From Clostridia bacterium (GTDB taxonomy: Bacteria > Bacillota > Clostridia > Oscillospirales > Acutalibacteraceae): 7,160 bases of DNA. A program made the position numbers and the translations under genes. Position 1 is the first letter of the stretch; the number at the start of each line of letters is the position of its first letter. Shown in pieces: positions 6,031-7,160 of the stretch. The stretch lies in NCBI GenBank assembly GCA_017381395.1, contig JAFOCH010000022.1:1-7160 (forward strand), written 5' to 3'. Below the pieces are notes generated by a model. It was not told the DNA's origin, made no database searches, and saw nothing but the letters and a program-made list of their open reading frames with translations.

Positions 6031-7160
6031 ATGCTGACTGTAAAAAGAATAATATCGTTAATTTTAGCCCTTATTATGCTTACGGGAATGGCTCTCGTCC
6101 CCGCGAATGCAGACTCCGACTCGGTGGCTGACGATTTGGGCTTTGTTGATATAAGCGGTCAAAATTTTACTCCTCAAAATAAATTCGGCAGCGCGCAAAA
6201 GCGCGAAATGATTGTCGCTGACAAGGATTATCACCGCGATATGATTATGCGGTCAAGCGGCACCTGTTTTTCGACCAGAAACAGTGTATCTGAATGGGAT
6301 CTTTCGACCCGTTTCGGCTACGATTATCTGGGCTCCTTTGACAATGGCGAGATAATGCAGGCGGTTTATACCGATCTATATGCACTGAGCATTTCGCTGA
6401 TGAATGACAGCTACGATATTGAACAATTTTATATTGCCGGTGATTACTTCTATATCTACAGCTACGTTTATGATGACGCGTATCAGTCGCTTTCAGGCGA
6501 GCAACTGATGGAAATTTACTTTCTGTTTAATAATGATTTCCCGCAATTTTACTGGCTTTCAAACATCGCAATAGCAGGTGGCGGAGCGATATACGTTGCC
6601 GTTTTTGACGAATTTGCGACAGGCGCGGCAAGAGCGGAATACACCGCCCAGTTTAAAGCCGCCGCCGACCAAATTATTTGTCAGGCATCTACGTTCAAAA
6701 CCAAGTTTGAAAAGGCAGAATTCGTCCACGATACAATTTGTAAAAAGATGACCTACGCCTTTAACAGTAGCGGTACCGGTTGGGTCGATAACGGATTTAC
6801 CCATTCGGTAATCGGCGCTCTCGTTAACGGATACGGCGTTTGCGACGGATATTCAAAGGCCTTTCAGTACATTATGAACCGAATGGGTATCAACTGTCTG
6901 CTCATTACGGGTGACGCAAACGGCTCACATGCCTGGAACCTGGTCGAAATGGATAATGGCGAATATTACTTTCTCGACCTAACCTGGGATGACGTTGGCG
7001 ACGGGTATGTTAACATCTTTTACGACTATTTTTTAATCGACAGCGACGAATTTTTGACCACGCATACCCCAATGTCACCAATGGGAATTGACGCAAACTT
7101 TGCGTCAAAACTGCCTAACCTTTCTCACGACGACTCATACTCCTTCTACAACCGACACAA
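6031..7160 (+). CDS. Secreted transglutaminase-like (papain-fold) protein, 3' end outside the window
   Basis: The frame opens at ATG 6031 and stays open for 376 codons to the window edge. Residues 1-27 form a Sec signal peptide: MLTVKR, a hydrophobic core, and cleavage expected after ANA (25-27). A middle region (about 85-235) is rich in Tyr, Phe and Asp, contains NNDFPQFYWLS, and resembles the helical lead-in found before many clostridial transglutaminase-core domains. The core lies at about 225-335 with a full triad: Cys271 in GYGVCDGYSKAF, His300 in GSHAWN and Asp316 in FLDLTWDD. Such domains can act as cysteine peptidases or cross-linking/amidating enzymes; the reaction here is not predictable. 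Extracellular members often continue into binding or anchoring modules (Ig-like, dockerin, SLH), which would lie beyond 7160. The start is supported by GGTGAT (6021-6026), a weak ribosome site, and by the signal peptide beginning exactly there. Confidence 0.88.
   Translation, partial: MLTVKRIISLILALIMLTGMALVPANADSDSVADDLGFVDISGQNFTPQNKFGSAQKREMIVADKDYHRDMIMRSSGTCFSTRNSVSEWDLSTRFGYDYLGSFDNGEIMQAVYTDLYALSISLMNDSYDIEQFYIAGDYFYIYSYVYDDAYQSLSGEQLMEIYFLFNNDFPQFYWLSNIAIAGGGAIYVAVFDEFATGAARAEYTAQFKAAADQIICQASTFKTKFEKAEFVHDTICKKMTYAFNSSGTGWVDNGFTHSVIGALVNGYGVCDGYSKAFQYIMNRMGINCLLITGDANGSHAWNLVEMDNGEYYFLDLTWDDVGDGYVNIFYDYFLIDSDEFLTTHTPMSPMGIDANFASKLPNLSHDDSYSFYNRH

Noticed and set aside
4135..7160. Lipoprotein GDPD plus transglutaminase-like gene as a new defence or toxin system
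   Set aside because: The genes are separated by a strong terminator and have separate promoters; no immunity, sensor or nuclease gene is present, and both families have ordinary envelope roles.

Overview
The window reads as chromosomal DNA from a low-to-mid GC Gram-positive bacterium, most likely an anaerobic Clostridia-type Firmicute (inference). The reasons are a T-box leader in front of alaS, AlaS N-terminal wording of the clostridial type, consensus TTGACA/TATAAT promoters, purine-rich Shine-Dalgarno sites, U-tailed intrinsic terminators, and a lipoprotein plus a secreted transglutaminase-like protein of the sort common in gut or rumen Clostridia. I see no tRNA, rRNA, IS element, CRISPR array, phage gene or integration site.

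Layout: 1-258 (-) is the 5' end of alaS (86 codons in the window). 259-597 has no protein gene; it holds the alaS T-box riboswitch, its terminator and a consensus promoter. 598-2184 (-) is a class B penicillin-binding protein. 2185-2347 is a divergent regulatory region with overlapping promoters and a CG-centred palindrome. 2348-4066 (+) is a phosphoglucomutase of the PgcA type, followed by an intrinsic terminator. 4135-5880 (+) is a lipoprotein with a glycerophosphodiester phosphodiesterase (GDPD) barrel, followed by a strong terminator. 6031-7160 (+) is the 5' part of a secreted transglutaminase-like protein with its own promoter, cut off by the window end.

Apart from alaS, the genes share a cell-envelope theme. 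The PBP cross-links peptidoglycan. PgcA-type enzymes supply glucose-1-phosphate for UDP-glucose and glycolipids. The lipoprotein GDPD would act on glycerophosphodiesters outside the membrane. The transglutaminase-like protein is exported. Each gene appears to be its own transcription unit, so this is a neighbourhood rather than a demonstrated pathway.

The most notable observations are: the GDPD lipoprotein seems to carry a second, degenerate GDPD-like barrel in front of the catalytic one; the PBP has KTA in place of the usual KTG; and the T-box can be read down to its alanine specifier (GCC) and its acceptor-end match (UGGU to ACCA). I found no clear evidence for a wholly new multi-gene system.
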